From positions 9,157,151 to 9,221,150 of the forward strand of contig CM039502.1 of NCBI GenBank assembly GCA_022432975.1: a stretch of DNA of 64,000 bases. Reading direction: 5' to 3'. The first letter of the stretch is position 1, and every line of letters starts with the position of its first letter. The notes beneath the pieces were generated by a model. That model ran no database searches. It saw only the letters and a list, made by a program, of their open reading frames with translations, and was not told the DNA's origin. The translations under genes were made by a program, and so were the position numbers. This document shows positions 33,534 through 45,754 of this stretch, one piece after another. This stretch comes from Begonia masoniana (taxonomy: Eukaryota > Streptophyta > Magnoliopsida > Cucurbitales > Begoniaceae).

Positions 33534-35752
33534 ATGGCCGGGGGAATCATGTGGCAGTTATTGAGGAGGAAAATTCAGTCTCACAATACTGTAAGAATGC
33601 GTACGGAGTCTTTCGTTGGTCCATCGTTTCCGTTTTGAGCTCTTAATTTGAGTATCTGATGTGTCAGCTTCATCATTTACTTCTTTTAAGAAGAGGGAGA
33701 AATATTTGATTGCCATTATAGCACACGCATTCTACTGATGATACTGTAGTATGTTGTCTTATTGATGAAAGTAACTGTTTTGGCTAATTAACCTACCTTT
33801 TGTAGGCCTCTCCAAATATTTCATCCCTCATCTCTAAAAAAGATGATCTTGGACCTGGTTTTATGAAGTCCCTTAGAGCTCTTGCACTTGTTGGAGCTGG
33901 TGTTTCTGGGTTCTTGAGCTTTGCAACATTAGCTTCTGCAGATGAAGCTGAACATGGCTTGGAATGTCCAAGCTATCCCTGGCCCCACAAGGGTATTCTG
34001 AGTTCATATGATCATGCTTCGTAAGTTTTTCTTGGATTAATCTTCCTTCTCATAAACTAGATAACTTTTGTACGTAGATCGTTAATTTAACAATCATTTT
34101 CTGAATTACTATTGGCCATAGACATTCTTTTTTTCATAGATCATTGTCTTCATTTTGGTCGCTTACACTGCTGCCAATCCTCTCCTAATTTCTGACTTGT
34201 TAAATTATGCTATTATCTAGATTCATAAATTTCGATATATCTGACCTGTTGTCCTAAAGCGTTGAGGCTAATTTTAATTGAACAGGATTCGTCGTGGCCA
34301 TCAAGTTTACCAACAAGTCTGTGCTTCATGTCATTCCATGTCTTTAATATCGTACCGTGATTTGGTCGGTGTTGCATATACAGAAGAAGAGACAAAAGCA
34401 ATGGCTGCTGAGATTGAGGTTGTTGATGGGCCTAATGATGAAGGCGAGATGTTCACTCGCCCTGGTAAACTTAGTGACCGGTTTCCTCAACCATATTCCA
34501 ATGAACAAGCTGCGAGGTTTGCCAATGGAGGGGCATATCCTCCTGATTTAAGTCTCATGACAAAAGTAATACCTAATTTTGCTTGTAATATTTTAAGGTT
34601 GATAATGCATTCTAAAAATTGGTTTTGGTTTGTGAATTTAGGCCCGCCACAATGGACAGAACTATGTATTTGCCCTTCTAACTGGTTACCGCGATCCTCC
34701 TGCTGGTGTTTCGGTATAATTCTTAATATTTTTTCAAATAAATATGATACGGCTTGCCTCTTTTGCAAAATATATTTGTCACTTTACTTAATGATTTAAT
34801 CTTATATCTAAAGTGAAATCTCTGGAAATAACTTTGCTGATAAAAAGTGTAACAAAGGCTCGACCTATTTCTGAAGTTTTTAAGTTAAATACATTCTGGC
34901 CCTTGTGATATTATTTCTCGTTATTATTGACTTCATCTTTTGAATGATTACTTCTTTGGAATGTCACTGGTGATTGAATAATTTTGGTTTATAGCAGGCT
35001 ATACATCCCTTGTCTTCCTGTCGAATGTATATATGTTCTAGGATTTCTACCTGCTTTCGTAGTTGTCAATTTGTCCATCTTTAAATGGTGCACATGTTTT
35101 AGATTTATCCAATAGATTGCTGTCAAAGTTTCATTCTCTATATTTGTGCTTGCCCTTGATTATCAGCCCAGCCCAAGCACATTTTAGTGCAAAATCTATT
35201 AATGTTGCAACCTTTCAAATTATAGGTAGTTATGAATTAACTCCCTATCTTTACTAAGTCTCTGGTGATATTATAGATAAGAGAAGGTTTGCATTATAAT
35301 CCTTATTTTCCTGGGGGTGCTATTGCGATGCCAAAAATGCTTAACGATGGTGCTGTTGAGTACGAGGATGGTACTCCTGCAACAGAAGCTCAGGTTGGTT
35401 GATCTCTAGCTTCTCCATGGTGAGACTTGTGTATAAAGCATCCAAATCTTACGAATTATAATGCTATGGTACAGATGGGAAAAGACGTGGTGACTTTCTT
35501 GTCATGGGCTGCAGAACCCGAAATGGAAGAGAGGAAATTGGTATCCATTTTTCTTGATTAGTCAGTAGGGATGTAGTGACTTATGTATTGTTTCCTACTA
35601 ATGACCATCTTTGATTGTGCTTGGTTTCTCTGCAGATGGGATTCAAGTGGATATTTGTTCTCTCGCTTGCTCTACTTCAAGCAGCCTATTACCGGCGCTT
35701 AAAGTGGTCGGTTCTGAAGTCGCGCAAGTTAGTTCTCGACGTGGTGAACTAG
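33534..35752 (+). CDS. CYC1: Cytochrome c1, mitochondrial complex III heme protein (307 aa)
   Basis: Exons 33534-33590, 33806-34020, 34286-34565, 34642-34713, 35277-35393, 35475-35540, 35636-35752 sum to 924 nt with all phases matching. Residues 103-107 are the CxxCH heme site (VCASCHSMS). The GGAIAMPK loop matches the region that supplies the axial Met ligand in the family, and a C-terminal membrane anchor follows ([23 protein letters not shown]). The N-terminus is a two-part presequence: basic start, then a hydrophobic segment ([14 protein letters not shown]) before the mature [14 protein letters not shown]. It transfers electrons from the Rieske protein to cytochrome c in the inner membrane. 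A leader intron of about 33305-33520 is likely, with its acceptor 13 bases before the ATG. No lesion seen. Confidence 0.95.
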
Positions 35753-36163
35753 GTCATCATATCTAATAACTTATCTTTATATGCTTTTCTATTTTTGCTT
35801 CTGGGAGTTTTCAATGATTTGGCAATAATGGTTAATATCGACGACGACGGAAGATTTCTAGCCATGTCAAATTGATTCGACTTTGTAAATTGGCAGTGGA
35901 GTAATCTGAGTGATTTTTTTGGTTGGAGATAAAAATAAGTTACTCCACAAACATATTACTTTAAAATTTCTTGAAACTTTCACAAATGGGTGGAGTAGAA
36001 CAGTCATAAGAAAGTCTATTATGCATATGTAACAGTAATTAATGATAGTATGGATCTAGTATTGAAATTATTCTTAATCAGATTTGAAATTCAGTCAATT
36101 TTACTTGTATTAAGTGTTGTGTGAAGCTAAATGCAGGCAAGAGATGGATAAATAGACCAAGGG
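35753..36163. other. Downstream flank of the cytochrome c1 gene
   Basis: AT-rich sequence that should hold the 3' untranslated region and polyadenylation site. No ORF or repeat is recognised before the MITE at 36164. Confidence 0.4.
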
Positions 36164-37115
36164 TGTGCAAAACCGAACCGGAACCGAAGATCTGGAAGGT
36201 TTTGGTCTGGTTTGAATTGGTTCCTAAGTTGTTATGGGAATTGGAATTCGGTTCAATTTTTCAAGAACCGAAAAAATTTGGTTCGGTTTCGGTTTCGGTT
36301 CTAATATCTAGAAAGTGGATCGGACAAAAATAGTAATTAAAATAAAATTAACTTAAAAAGTTATTTATGAATATTAAGAAATTATCCAATAAAACATTAA
36401 TTTTATGATCAAAATTCAAGTTTACAATTTTTTAAAATTAATTATTTGATTTTTATTTAAAAAGTATTTGAATTATTGATTAAAATTAACTTAAAAAGTT
36501 ATTCATAAATATTAAAAAATTATCCAATAAAACATTAAAATAAAATAAAATATACTTAAAAAGTTATTTATAAATATTAATAAATTATCCAATAAAATAT
36601 TAATTATTTGATTTTTATTTAAAAATAATAATTGAATTATTGACTAATTAATTTTCAAATTGTACTAAATAGTGATTAAATTATTACATAATTAGTAGTA
36701 AGATTATTGAATTGAATTAATGATTCAATTTGTATATTATTGAATTATACTAATTAGTGATTAAATTATTACCACATTGCTAATTTGATTATTTGATAAA
36801 AAAATTTGTGATTAAATTGTATTATTAAAAAATGAATTGATTAAGTAATTTCTTATCTTATTCAATTGAATTTTCTAATCATTATTTGAATTATTTATTT
36901 ATCTAATTTAATATTTTTTTAGACTCGATTTTTGCATTTTTAAGAATATTAATTTAATTTAAAAAATTGGAACCAAAACCAAAACTGAAATCGAACCGAA
37001 AGTTTCGGTTCGGTTTTCCATCTTGGATGGTTCGGTTTCAATTCTATTTTTTAGGAACTAAAAAAAGTTAGGTCAATTTCGGTTCGACTCTAAAACCGAA
37101 CCAACTTTTGCTGAA
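36164..37115. mobile_element. hAT-like MITE, right end incomplete
   Basis: The left end AAGGGTGTGCAAAACCGAACCGG and inner GGTTCGGTTTCGG motifs match hAT element 1 termini. Near the right side (36970-37110) inverted CCGAACCGAAAG / CGGTTCGG motifs occur, but no clean complementary terminus or 8-bp duplication was found. The AT-rich core (36340-36950) contains imperfect direct repeats of an AAAAAGTTATT..AATTATCCAATAAAACATTAA block. No coding capacity. Confidence 0.6.
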
Positions 37116-37871
37116 CCAATTTGTTGTTACCTTCGTCTACTTTTCAAAGCATTCTTAAAGCACAAAATAAGTTGTTGGACAACCAATTAATGAAATTTTG
37201 GTACTTTTTAAATTAAATATTTTTCTACTTTTTTTTCATCTTCTATTAACATTTTAGTTAATACTGCATTTACATTTTAATTTTATCTCTTAATTCTTAC
37301 ATTATGCATATATTAGAATGATTTGAACACCAACAATATAATTGCAAAATAAAATCAAGCAAGAAGGAAAGCGTACAACCATTTTAATACAGCACATGTG
37401 ACGTAGGTTTTATCGTCTTTCATCAATTGATTATAAATTAATCTATCTTATCATTAAAAAAAATTATCATAAGGCGTGTGACACTGCAACTATGCATTAT
37501 TCAAAAATTAAAATGTACACTACCTTTATTTATTATTATTATTATTATTACACGTCAATCGTGTTACACTTTGTTTTGTGTACACGACACAATTTAATTT
37601 TATCAAAATATACGTCTTGTAACAAAATTAAATTAATTTTGTTAACAAATTAATTCTTAATTATTTTTTTTTTTTGGTCAAATTTTCCTTTAAAATTGAT
37701 TGTTGGAGTTTGAAATTACGCACGAGCGTCTAAAAATGGAAGTGAAACGTGCGGAATTTTAGCAGAAAATAAAAAAGAAACATTTGCGTGTTAGTTGAGT
37801 GGTGGCGTCTTACGTAAGGAAAATGCAGAGTTTCAATGGAGACCTGAGCTCCGTCTTCCTTCTTCCTACCT
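37116..37871. other. AT-rich spacer and upstream region of the TLC gene
   Basis: No gene is seen. It has a short TTA microsatellite at about 37532-37551. The part from about 37795 is directly next to the TTC array and may be the 5' leader of the downstream gene. Confidence 0.4.
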
Positions 37872-38386
37872 TCTTCTTCTTCTTCTTCTTCTTCTTCTTC
37901 TTCTTCTTCTTCTTCTTCTTCTTCTTCTTCTTCTTCTTCTTCTTCTTCTTCTTCTTCTTCTTCTTCTTCTTCTTCTTCTTCTTCTTCTTCTTCTTCTTCT
38001 TCTTCTTCTTCTTCTTCTTCTTCTTCTTCTTCTTCTTCTTCTTCTTCTTCTTCTTCTTCTTCTTCTTCTTCTTCTTCTTCTTCTTCTTCTTCTTCTTCTT
38101 CTTCTTCTTCTTCTTCTTCTTCTTCTTCTTCTTCTTCTTCTTCTTCTTCTTCTTCTTCTTCTTCTTCTTCTTCTTCTTCTTCTTCTTCTTCTTCTTCTTC
38201 TTCTTCTTCTTCTTCTTCTTCTTCTTCTTCTTCTTCTTCTTCTTCTTCTTCTTCTTCTTCTTCTTCTTCTTCTTCTTCTTCTTCTTCTTCTTCTTCTTCT
38301 TCTTCTTCTTCTTCTTCTTCTTCTTCTTCTTCTTCTTCTTCTTCTTCTTCTTCTTCTTCTTCTTCTTCTTCTTCTTCTTCTTCTTC
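37872..38386. repeat. Perfect TTC/GAA microsatellite, about 171 copies
   Basis: 515 bp of uninterrupted TTC on the + strand ends 52 bp before the start codon of the TLC-domain gene. Poly-Leu, poly-Phe and poly-Lys ORFs across it are artefacts. Its position suggests it is in the leader or core promoter of that gene. Confidence 0.98.
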
Positions 38387-38438
38387 AATTCTCGACTTCC
38401 TTTGTGTTTCTGCAACTCGTCTGGTTCAAAGACCTCCT

Positions 38439-39173
38439 ATGGAAACGCAATCTCACTTTCTCCCCTTATTTTTCGCCATGTTCTTCGGAGTTTACCTTCT
38501 AGCCTATTTCATCGTCTTCCGAAAATGGAGCCCTAAAATCCGAAACGACGCCTCCAGCTGTTTCATCTCGCTCTTTCACGGCACTCCCGCCGTTTTCTTG
38601 GCCACTCGCGCCGTGCTCGCCGATTCGAACCGCGATTTCGCTTCTCCCAACACGCAGCTTCAAAGCGTCGTCCTTGATTACAGCGTCGCTTACTTTTTAA
38701 TGGATCTTCTCCACTTGACGATCTTCTTCCCCTCCGACGTACTCTATATCGGCCATCACTTGGCCACTCTCTTCGTCTTCCTCACTTGCCGATACGTCGT
38801 CTTTCACGGCGCATACGAAATATTAATCCTTCTCATCCTCGCCGAGCTCACCAGCGCTTTCCAGAACGCCTGGGCGCTCGCCGGTGCCCGGAAAGACGAC
38901 TCTGAATTCGCCGCAAAAGCATACGATATCTTATCCCCTGTTTTCTATTCTTTGTACTTGGCTCTGAGGGGAGTTGCAGGGCCGTGCTTCTTGTTCAAGA
39001 TGGGGCTGTTCTACGCGAATGGCAGAGACAAAACTGCCGTTCCCTTGTGGGCTTGGGCGTCTTGGATTGCCGTAATTGTGGCGGCCGTTTCTGTAAGCAT
39101 TTTGTGGATTACCAATCTCTGGGTAGAGTTTCTCAAACGTAAAAATTGCAAATTTGGGAAGAAAAAGAGGTAG
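38439..39173 (+). CDS. TLC-domain membrane protein (244 aa)
   Basis: A single-exon gene. The product begins METQSHFLPLFFAMFFGVY and has about six or seven hydrophobic segments: residues ~8-28, ~45-60 (SCFISLFHGTPAVFLATRA), ~80-100, ~107-123 (IGHHLATLFVFLTCRYVVFHG), ~128-150, ~165-190 and ~205-230. The SLFHGTPAV, GHH and LAELTSAFQNAW features are those of the plant TLC-domain family related to Arabidopsis At5g14285. TLC proteins are lipid-related membrane proteins; no reaction can be assigned here. The start is the first Met with a family-like N-terminus; an upstream Met frame runs only through the TTC array. Its 3' end faces the amino acid transporter gene. Confidence 0.88.
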   Translation: METQSHFLPLFFAMFFGVYLLAYFIVFRKWSPKIRNDASSCFISLFHGTPAVFLATRAVLADSNRDFASPNTQLQSVVLDYSVAYFLMDLLHLTIFFPSDVLYIGHHLATLFVFLTCRYVVFHGAYEILILLILAELTSAFQNAWALAGARKDDSEFAAKAYDILSPVFYSLYLALRGVAGPCFLFKMGLFYANGRDKTAVPLWAWASWIAVIVAAVSVSILWITNLWVEFLKRKNCKFGKKKR

Positions 39174-39572
39174 CTTCAAAAATCAAGCGAAGATCATACA
39201 TTTTTAGAGATTATTTATTGTAATTTAATCAATGCAGTACAGTCTGTAATTGCTCGCGAAATGGATCTGTATTTTTACAGAGACGTATCTAAAGGGTGTA
39301 ATAGTTTTAGATCAATATCTAAATCCTCAGTTTACAAATGCATAAACAGACATGGTAAACAACTAGAGGGTGTCGATATACATGCTTACAGACCAAAACG
39401 ACAATGAACACCAATAACTTGTTTGACTAGATTGTTTGTGTGCTGTTCCGTTTAAGACAACTGTTGCAAGCCAAATGAATTAGCTCCACAGTAATTATTA
39501 TAACCCATTAATTATTACTCTCTGTTTTTGTCTTGTCGTGTAAGCCTGGTTTTTTCTGGGTTGGAGGAGAAC

Positions 39573-41904
39573 TTATGAGTAAAACTTGTAGTCTTTGGCT
39601 TGAATTATGATGGTTCTCAGTCCGCCAATGGGTGATATAATCATCAAAAGCAGTCCTAAAACGATGCAGATCTGAAAAACAAGAAGAAACAACAATCAAC
39701 CCAGAAATGATTTGAGTAAAATTTTGGAGAAGAAGCTGGGATAACATAGCAGAGCATACCCAGTTCGTCCACCAGGATAAGCTGAATTTTCGAGGTTTGT
39801 AGATGGCCAGCCACATGATGCAGGGGAGCTGCAATGATGAAAATGCAAACCCAGAGTCAGATTTTGAGATCGGAATCAGAGGAACAGAAAAATCGAAGCT
39901 TTCTTACGAAATAAGTTGTCGGGGCAAAGGCGAATCCTCCGAAAAATCCGAGAAGACCGCCGAAGAAAGGAAAAGTAATGGCGATGAACATCGTGAAGGC
40001 TGCAGAAATGAACAGTGAAGATAGAAGTTCGAAGCTGATCGGAATACATAGAAATGGCGTCAAAAGCTCGATATTACAGAAGCTTACTCACCGACATAAA
40101 TGTTTCTCGCGACAAACCGGAGGGCAAAACTGGGTCTGAATCTTAATTTCTTCACCAACACAGTTTCGATCATGTCAAAAACCGGCATCGCGTAAATCTG
40201 CAGAAATAGGCGATCGGTCAACACAAACCAGAAAACCTGCAAATCGGAATGTCGATTTAAGAGAAAATTCAAGACATTACCTGATAACTTCCGATGACAT
40301 GGATGACGACAAACATGTTGGCCATGGCAATAAGCCAAGCGGGTTTCTCCAAGGAGATGAGAATGTTGTCCTTAACGGCGTTACCAAACATCCAATATCC
40401 GATCAAAGCAACCGGGAAATAGCACAGAGCAACTACAATGTAGGCGACGATGACTCCTCTCCACATCGGACCCTTCGACGGCTTCTCCGGAGTCGACGGA
40501 ATCGTCGCTTGGATCTCCAACACCACATTATGGCCGGCGTAAGCGAAAGCGACGTCGCCCAGAGCGTTGAAGAAGTTAAACACCGTCCCGGCGTGCTGTG
40601 AGCTGTGTAGCCGTACTGCACATCTGGCTGAACCCCTTTGTCCAAAGAAGCTCCCCAAGCTATGGTAGAGTAGCTTCAAGTCCAACCCGAAAAACATAAT
40701 CAGCCATTGATCAATCATAAAAACTAACCCGAAAATCGTCAGAGTTGATCGAATCTGTCTACCTGAGTGACATGACCGCTGCGGCCAGAGAGACGCCGGA
40801 AATGGAGTTTAAGTTCGGAAGGTGGGAGAGAAAGAAGTGAACTGAGGCAAAGATCATGATGAAGTAAGTCTGTTTGATGCTTTTGCAGCTCGGACAGACG
40901 GTGTCGTGGAATTTCTTCAGCGACTGCCCGCCGGTGACCATGTAGACAATGTTCACGCCGACTTCGACGATGAGTTGTTGAGGAACCACGATGTACAGAC
41001 CGAGCTTCTCGCCGAAGGCGTGCTGGCCCAGTTCGTGGTATCGATCGAACCGCTTCCCCGGAACCATCTCGTGCATTTCGACCATCTGCCAGAGAGTGTA
41101 CAAAGTGATGATCCATGATAGAACAAGCACCACCACACCAGGACCCCTGAGATTTTGATTAAAATATTTTCTCACTTTTCAGATCTCGAATAAGAAATTC
41201 TGTTAAAATCCAATAAAAGTTTGTTTGTTCGAAAAATCTGGATGAACTTACCAACCAAGCGACGCCATTGCATGAGGAAGGCTGAGAACTCCAGCTCCGA
41301 CCATGGCTGTAACATTGTGAAAAGCCGAGTACCACCATTTTGCGTTCCTCGAAGAAGTGATCGGAAGCCAATCGTCTACCGCCTTCTGCTCCCTCAATTT
41401 CTCATCGTTCTGAAAATTCATAGCTATTAGAACAAAACTACAGAAAAAAGTAAAAGCGATAAAATTATCTCCAACTATTACAAGAAAAAAACCATCGATT
41501 TTGGCAGCCTAACAGTTGAAATTTACTGAACTACGATTGAATATAATTAAAGCTCATAAATCAGTCAAATTAATGCGAGGTATCGTCAATGGCGGTGCAA
41601 GAACGTTTCTTCCACTGTTAATAGCGGCGGGACCACCTTATTAATCGATCAGTTTGTTCTCACATGGGTTCCACAGAAGACTTGAGAAACTCTGAGACTA
41701 TTAAAGTCAAACAAAACGACAATCTCAAGTTTAAATTTCTACGATAATCAATAAAAAGACAGTTTTTACATCAGAAAAAGCTGTGATGGCACAAATCATC
41801 CGAGCATTTTCGTAGGTAAAAGCTGATCATTTTCCTTTGTTTTCTCAGTTTCTCGGGAAACAAACAGAAAGTTTCAGTACCCACGAGTGTTAAAAGTGCA
41901 GAAA

Positions 41905-41952
<48 letters not shown>

Positions 41953-42027
41953 AACATCACTGCCGTTATAGCCCTTGAGATCAGGCTGGGTGTAAACAGG
42001 GACACCAACAACAGCATCAGTCCCCAT
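39573..42027 (-). CDS. LHT-type amino acid transporter with a 1-base frameshift (457 codons if intact)
   Basis: Minus-strand exons: 42027-41956, 41409-41252, 41146-40763, 40673-40281, 40197-40092, 39999-39908, 39828-39760, 39671-39573. The product matches lysine/histidine transporter 1-like proteins (AAAP family): [29 protein letters not shown], the [18 protein letters not shown] block, and about ten membrane segments. These are plasma-membrane proton-coupled amino acid importers. Exon 4 is one base short near 40586-40592 (CCGGG where CCCGGG is expected, codon ~232). As written, translation shifts and stops at 40433-40435, losing half of the protein. All other splice phases fit, so this is one recent lesion or a consensus error. 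Intron 1 begins with a CT-dinucleotide run. Confidence 0.9.
41910..41951. repeat. GA/CT dinucleotide repeat next to a splice donor
   Basis: About 20 GA units (CT on the gene strand) start four bases inside intron 1 of the LHT gene, right after the donor GTTAGT at 41950-41955. Length change here could affect donor use. Confidence 0.9.
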
Positions 42028-44320
42028 GGAGAAAATTGCAGAGAAGAAAAGGAAGAAGAAGAAGTGAAAAACGAAGAAATGAAAAAGGGTTTTGCTGCAT
42101 TCCAATGGATCTGTAAGCCTCACTCTATATATAAACGATAAAGAGATATGAAAGCCTATCTCTGACTAGCTGTCGTTTTTGTTTGACTTTGCAAACTGAT
42201 CATCCCTCGGTGAGGTAATTAAGAGAGAGACAAGTCTAAGTAATTTTAAGAAAGACGAACCCTCTTCGCCATGTGAACTCTGAAATCTCTTGGAAATTTC
42301 TTCCATTAAAATAGACCCATACTCTGTGCTGGCATGGATTTGTTTTAGAAAATTCAACCAACGGTACAAAATTGCTCACGTCGCCAACCATCGTTGACTT
42401 CAGATTCCGGCGAGTCTTCTGATTAATTATACTTAATAAATATATTATTCGGAAGAAAATCAGTTTCTGAGAATGAAATATTCTCTTCCCATTTGCTTAA
42501 AAAGGTTCAACCCCACTCGTGTAGTGGATTTTTAGCTTCAGACGCCGAAGACACAGTTGCAGCTCGACGCAGACCGTAGGTTGTCTTCTGTCGGCCGGCG
42601 AGAACCAAACATGGGAGGTGGCCAAGCTTTCCCTCGCTGCCTGCTAATTCGTGCAAAAATTACTGATTATATTTTGATTATCGTCAACCTCAGTTAGATT
42701 GTCGCGTACCGATTGTCACGGTACGCGACCTAAATTCCTAAGATGATTTGAAGTGTACTTTCACACCAATAAAAGTACACGTTGTCACGTCGTTTGAAAA
42801 AAAAAATGATTATAAGTGAATTTTTCGTATGATAGTTTCATCACTTGATAATATACCAAAGTTTGTATTTAAAGAATCTTATATTAAAAAAATGGATGCA
42901 GAAAGACCAACTGCTTTTGAAAGAACAGTTATTGTCGACCTTAATTCAATTATGCACTTGAATTTTGATTATTTCTTCAATTAAAATAAAATTAATTATT
43001 CTTTTTCGCCTGGCCGATGAGCCTGTAATATTGATTTATTTATTTAGAGTTTTATTTTTTCGATAAATTTTAAAATTTAGGGTTGTAATTTGATACTCGT
43101 GTTATATTTTTATTATATCCGTGATTTTTTCTTAAAAAATAATTATAATCTTATTCAAAAATTAAAAAATAAATATAATATTATTTATCCTAATTTAATT
43201 TAAAAGGGTAAGGGAAGACACGTAGGTTAGCCAAGGTCTGACTTTTCTTTGTGCTTGCGTCGTTTAGAGTGAGAATCAGAAATTTCAACGAGAATATGAT
43301 ATAATATAACCTAAGATTTTTCCATGAAATGAGTTTTCAATGTGGTGGGATGGTCAACGTGACATCTGGAAAAACGGGTTTTTCACGGTTTCGTTTTTAC
43401 TTGGATTATCGAAAAGTTTGGTTTGTCGAGAAAACTTATATTGGAACTGGAAGAACAAACATAAATACAAAACTAGTACACCAAAATATTCACGGCAAAG
43501 ATCAAATTATCAATGCAAAATTTGTGACTCAAACTTACGTGTATTTAAAGAATAAATTAAGATTTCATCGATCCGATCCAAAAAAATTCGGGTGACTAAA
43601 ATGTAATAACAAAAAACTAAAAAATTAATAAAATGTCACTGACAATTAATAAATTAGAGAAATTCACTGTATAATTTGTTGATACTAAAATTCAAAACTT
43701 AGAAAATATGTAGCAAAAAATACGAAATAAATATCGTTCATCATCGTTTATCGTCTTAATCTCTTCCTCTAACGCTATAAACCGTGACAAAATATTTATA
43801 AGTTTATTTTTGTTGTTACTCGAATATTTCAAACGAGATCAATATAGAACATAGTTCGAGATGCATTATGAAACTCTTCCCAATGTTTATTACGTGAGAA
43901 CTCCCTCTATTCCTCGTGCTTGACTCGTTTGGTTGTTGCGTGGAGAAGACCGTGATTTGAAGCTCTATATTCCTTCCAGTGGTGGAGATTTTGGACTAGA
44001 CTACCCACCTAAGATTGAGACAATCATATAATTCTAATTAATTTTTTACAATAAGATAATTAATTTACAAAGTTAGTGACCGAATATGAATATGATACGA
44101 TGAATAATAAGTAGTGATACATTGTCTAGTTGCCACATCATAGTTGATAGAATATCTCGGAAAAAATGAGGACGTTTCTCTATTTTGCAGTAGAACGATA
44201 AGATGCCATGGTCAAACCCTAAGCAAAAATGGCCATTCCAATTCAACCCATGTTTTTTAAATTATGGGCACTGGATTCTAAGCATTTCAGCAGCCATTTT
44301 TTAAATCTTTACTTTTAAAA
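42028..44320. other. Intergenic region upstream of the LHT gene
   Basis: The first ~120 bp should be the LHT leader and core promoter (a TATATATAA run lies at 42125-42134, about 100 bp upstream of the start). The rest has scattered short ORFs without recognisable products. A G+C-richer patch at 42530-42660 is noted but has no supported gene. Confidence 0.4.
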
Positions 44321-44471
44321 ATAACGTTATATTTCCATTATATAATTGCTACAATCAATTACTATTTAGCTATTTGTAAGTCACTATATTAGTTCCGTCA
44401 ATCAATGTTTGGCACGTCATGAAATAAGAATTAGAAAAATAAGAATAAAGAGTAATTATTAAGCATTACTC
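44321..44471. mobile_element. Short AT-rich MITE, copy 3 of the family
   Basis: Ends near AACGTTATATTTCCATT and AAGAATAAAGAGTAATTATT, with TTTGGCACGTCATGAAATAA inside. It resembles the right half of the elements at 18209 and 20746; the left half is diverged. Assignment is tentative. Confidence 0.45.
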
Positions 44472-45098
44472 GTTAATTAATTTAAATTTTTTTTCTTGAA
44501 TTAATAATATTTTTAATTGAAAATAAATTCTAAATTTCCACTCCCATCACGGAAAAATAAATAAAGCGAAGAAAATGAGGCTCTCGACATTGAAAACGAT
44601 GGCATTTAATAATATATAATTTGAGTGGAAGACTTCACTTTTGGGTAATCAGAATGAGATTGATTGGCCACCTTGCCAAGATTTAATTTATATTTTTTAT
44701 AATTTAATATTTTAATTGTTAAATTTTTTAGTTTAAATGGTGTTTCAAATTAAAATCATATTTTGAGGTTCAAATTAGTCTTATCCCTAATATATAACTT
44801 GAATTGATACACGTAAAGACTTCACTTTAATTGCAGTTGACGCCTCCCACGTGTCCCCACAACTTTGAAATATCAACGAATTTCAATGGTCCATGGTTTT
44901 GGCTAATCCAATAACCATATCATAGTCCTTAATTAATGATACTTGTTATTTCCATTTTACTTTTATTGAAAAATATCGTTGTTATTTTGGTAGATGAGTT
45001 AATTATACAAGTGTATACACCGTCTTTGTAGAATATAAGAAGATAATATCGTTGGACGTAAGTTAATTTTTCCAAACTCCTATATTCAAAATAATTGC
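44472..45098. other. AT-rich spacer without recognised features
   Basis: No ORF, RNA gene or repeat can be supported between the MITE at 44321 and the hAT MITE at 45107. Confidence 0.4.
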
Positions 45099-45106
45099 AT
45101 ATTATT

Positions 45107-45611
45107 TAGGGGTGAGCATAGTCCGGTGCGATCCGGTTCCGAGCCAAAATCGGACCGGACCAAAGGATTCAGAATTTTTTTCCCGAATCCCATAACCGGA
45201 CCAAAATTTTCGGTCGGGTCCCAGTTTCTCCCACCAATTTTTTTTTTTTTTTACAATAAATTACAATACAAAAAATTAAAATTTCCTCCAAGGACAAGTG
45301 AAATTGCCTACTTCTCAAATTGGGTGGTATAATTTTTTGTTATTTTTGTATCATCTATTAAATTTTTGATTTTTTTTTTTTTTAAAAATTATCTACTGTA
45401 TCATTGAAATATAAAAAGAACAGCAATACTAAGAAAATATAATTTAAATGGCTATTGAATTAAAGTTTCGGTCCGGTCTGTGATTTCGGAAAATTTTGGA
45501 TCTGGACCGAGAATCGGACTATTTTCCATGGGAGTTCTATTTTTAGGACCGAAACCGGACCGAAACAGGTGGTCTGGTCCGGTTCTCGATCCTCGGTCCT
45601 GCTCATCCCTA
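45107..45611. mobile_element. hAT-type MITE (505 bp) with perfect 8-bp target duplication
   Basis: Ends TAGGGGTGAGCA and TGCTCATCCCTA, flanked by ATATTATT at 45099-45106 and 45612-45619. Subterminal CCGGTCCGG-like motifs match hAT element 2. There is no transposase, so it would depend on an autonomous relative. Confidence 0.92.
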
Positions 45612-45754
45612 ATATTATTAGTTATCACGAAAGTCAAATTTGTTAAAAATTATCAGATACTATATGACTATTAGAGTTTAAGCATCCAATAAAGTGTGAT
45701 TTATTGATATGTAGATATATGAAGTAGGGATTTGAAAAGAGAACCCGTATATTT

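Noticed and set aside
37795..38536. Poly-Leu, poly-Phe and poly-Lys ORFs of about 200-245 codons
   Set aside because: They are readings of the TTC microsatellite in different frames. Only the downstream TLC frame has protein-like sequence.
42610..42690. Possible small gene starting with MGGGQAFPR
   Set aside because: The frame ends after about 28 codons and no continuing exon was recognised.
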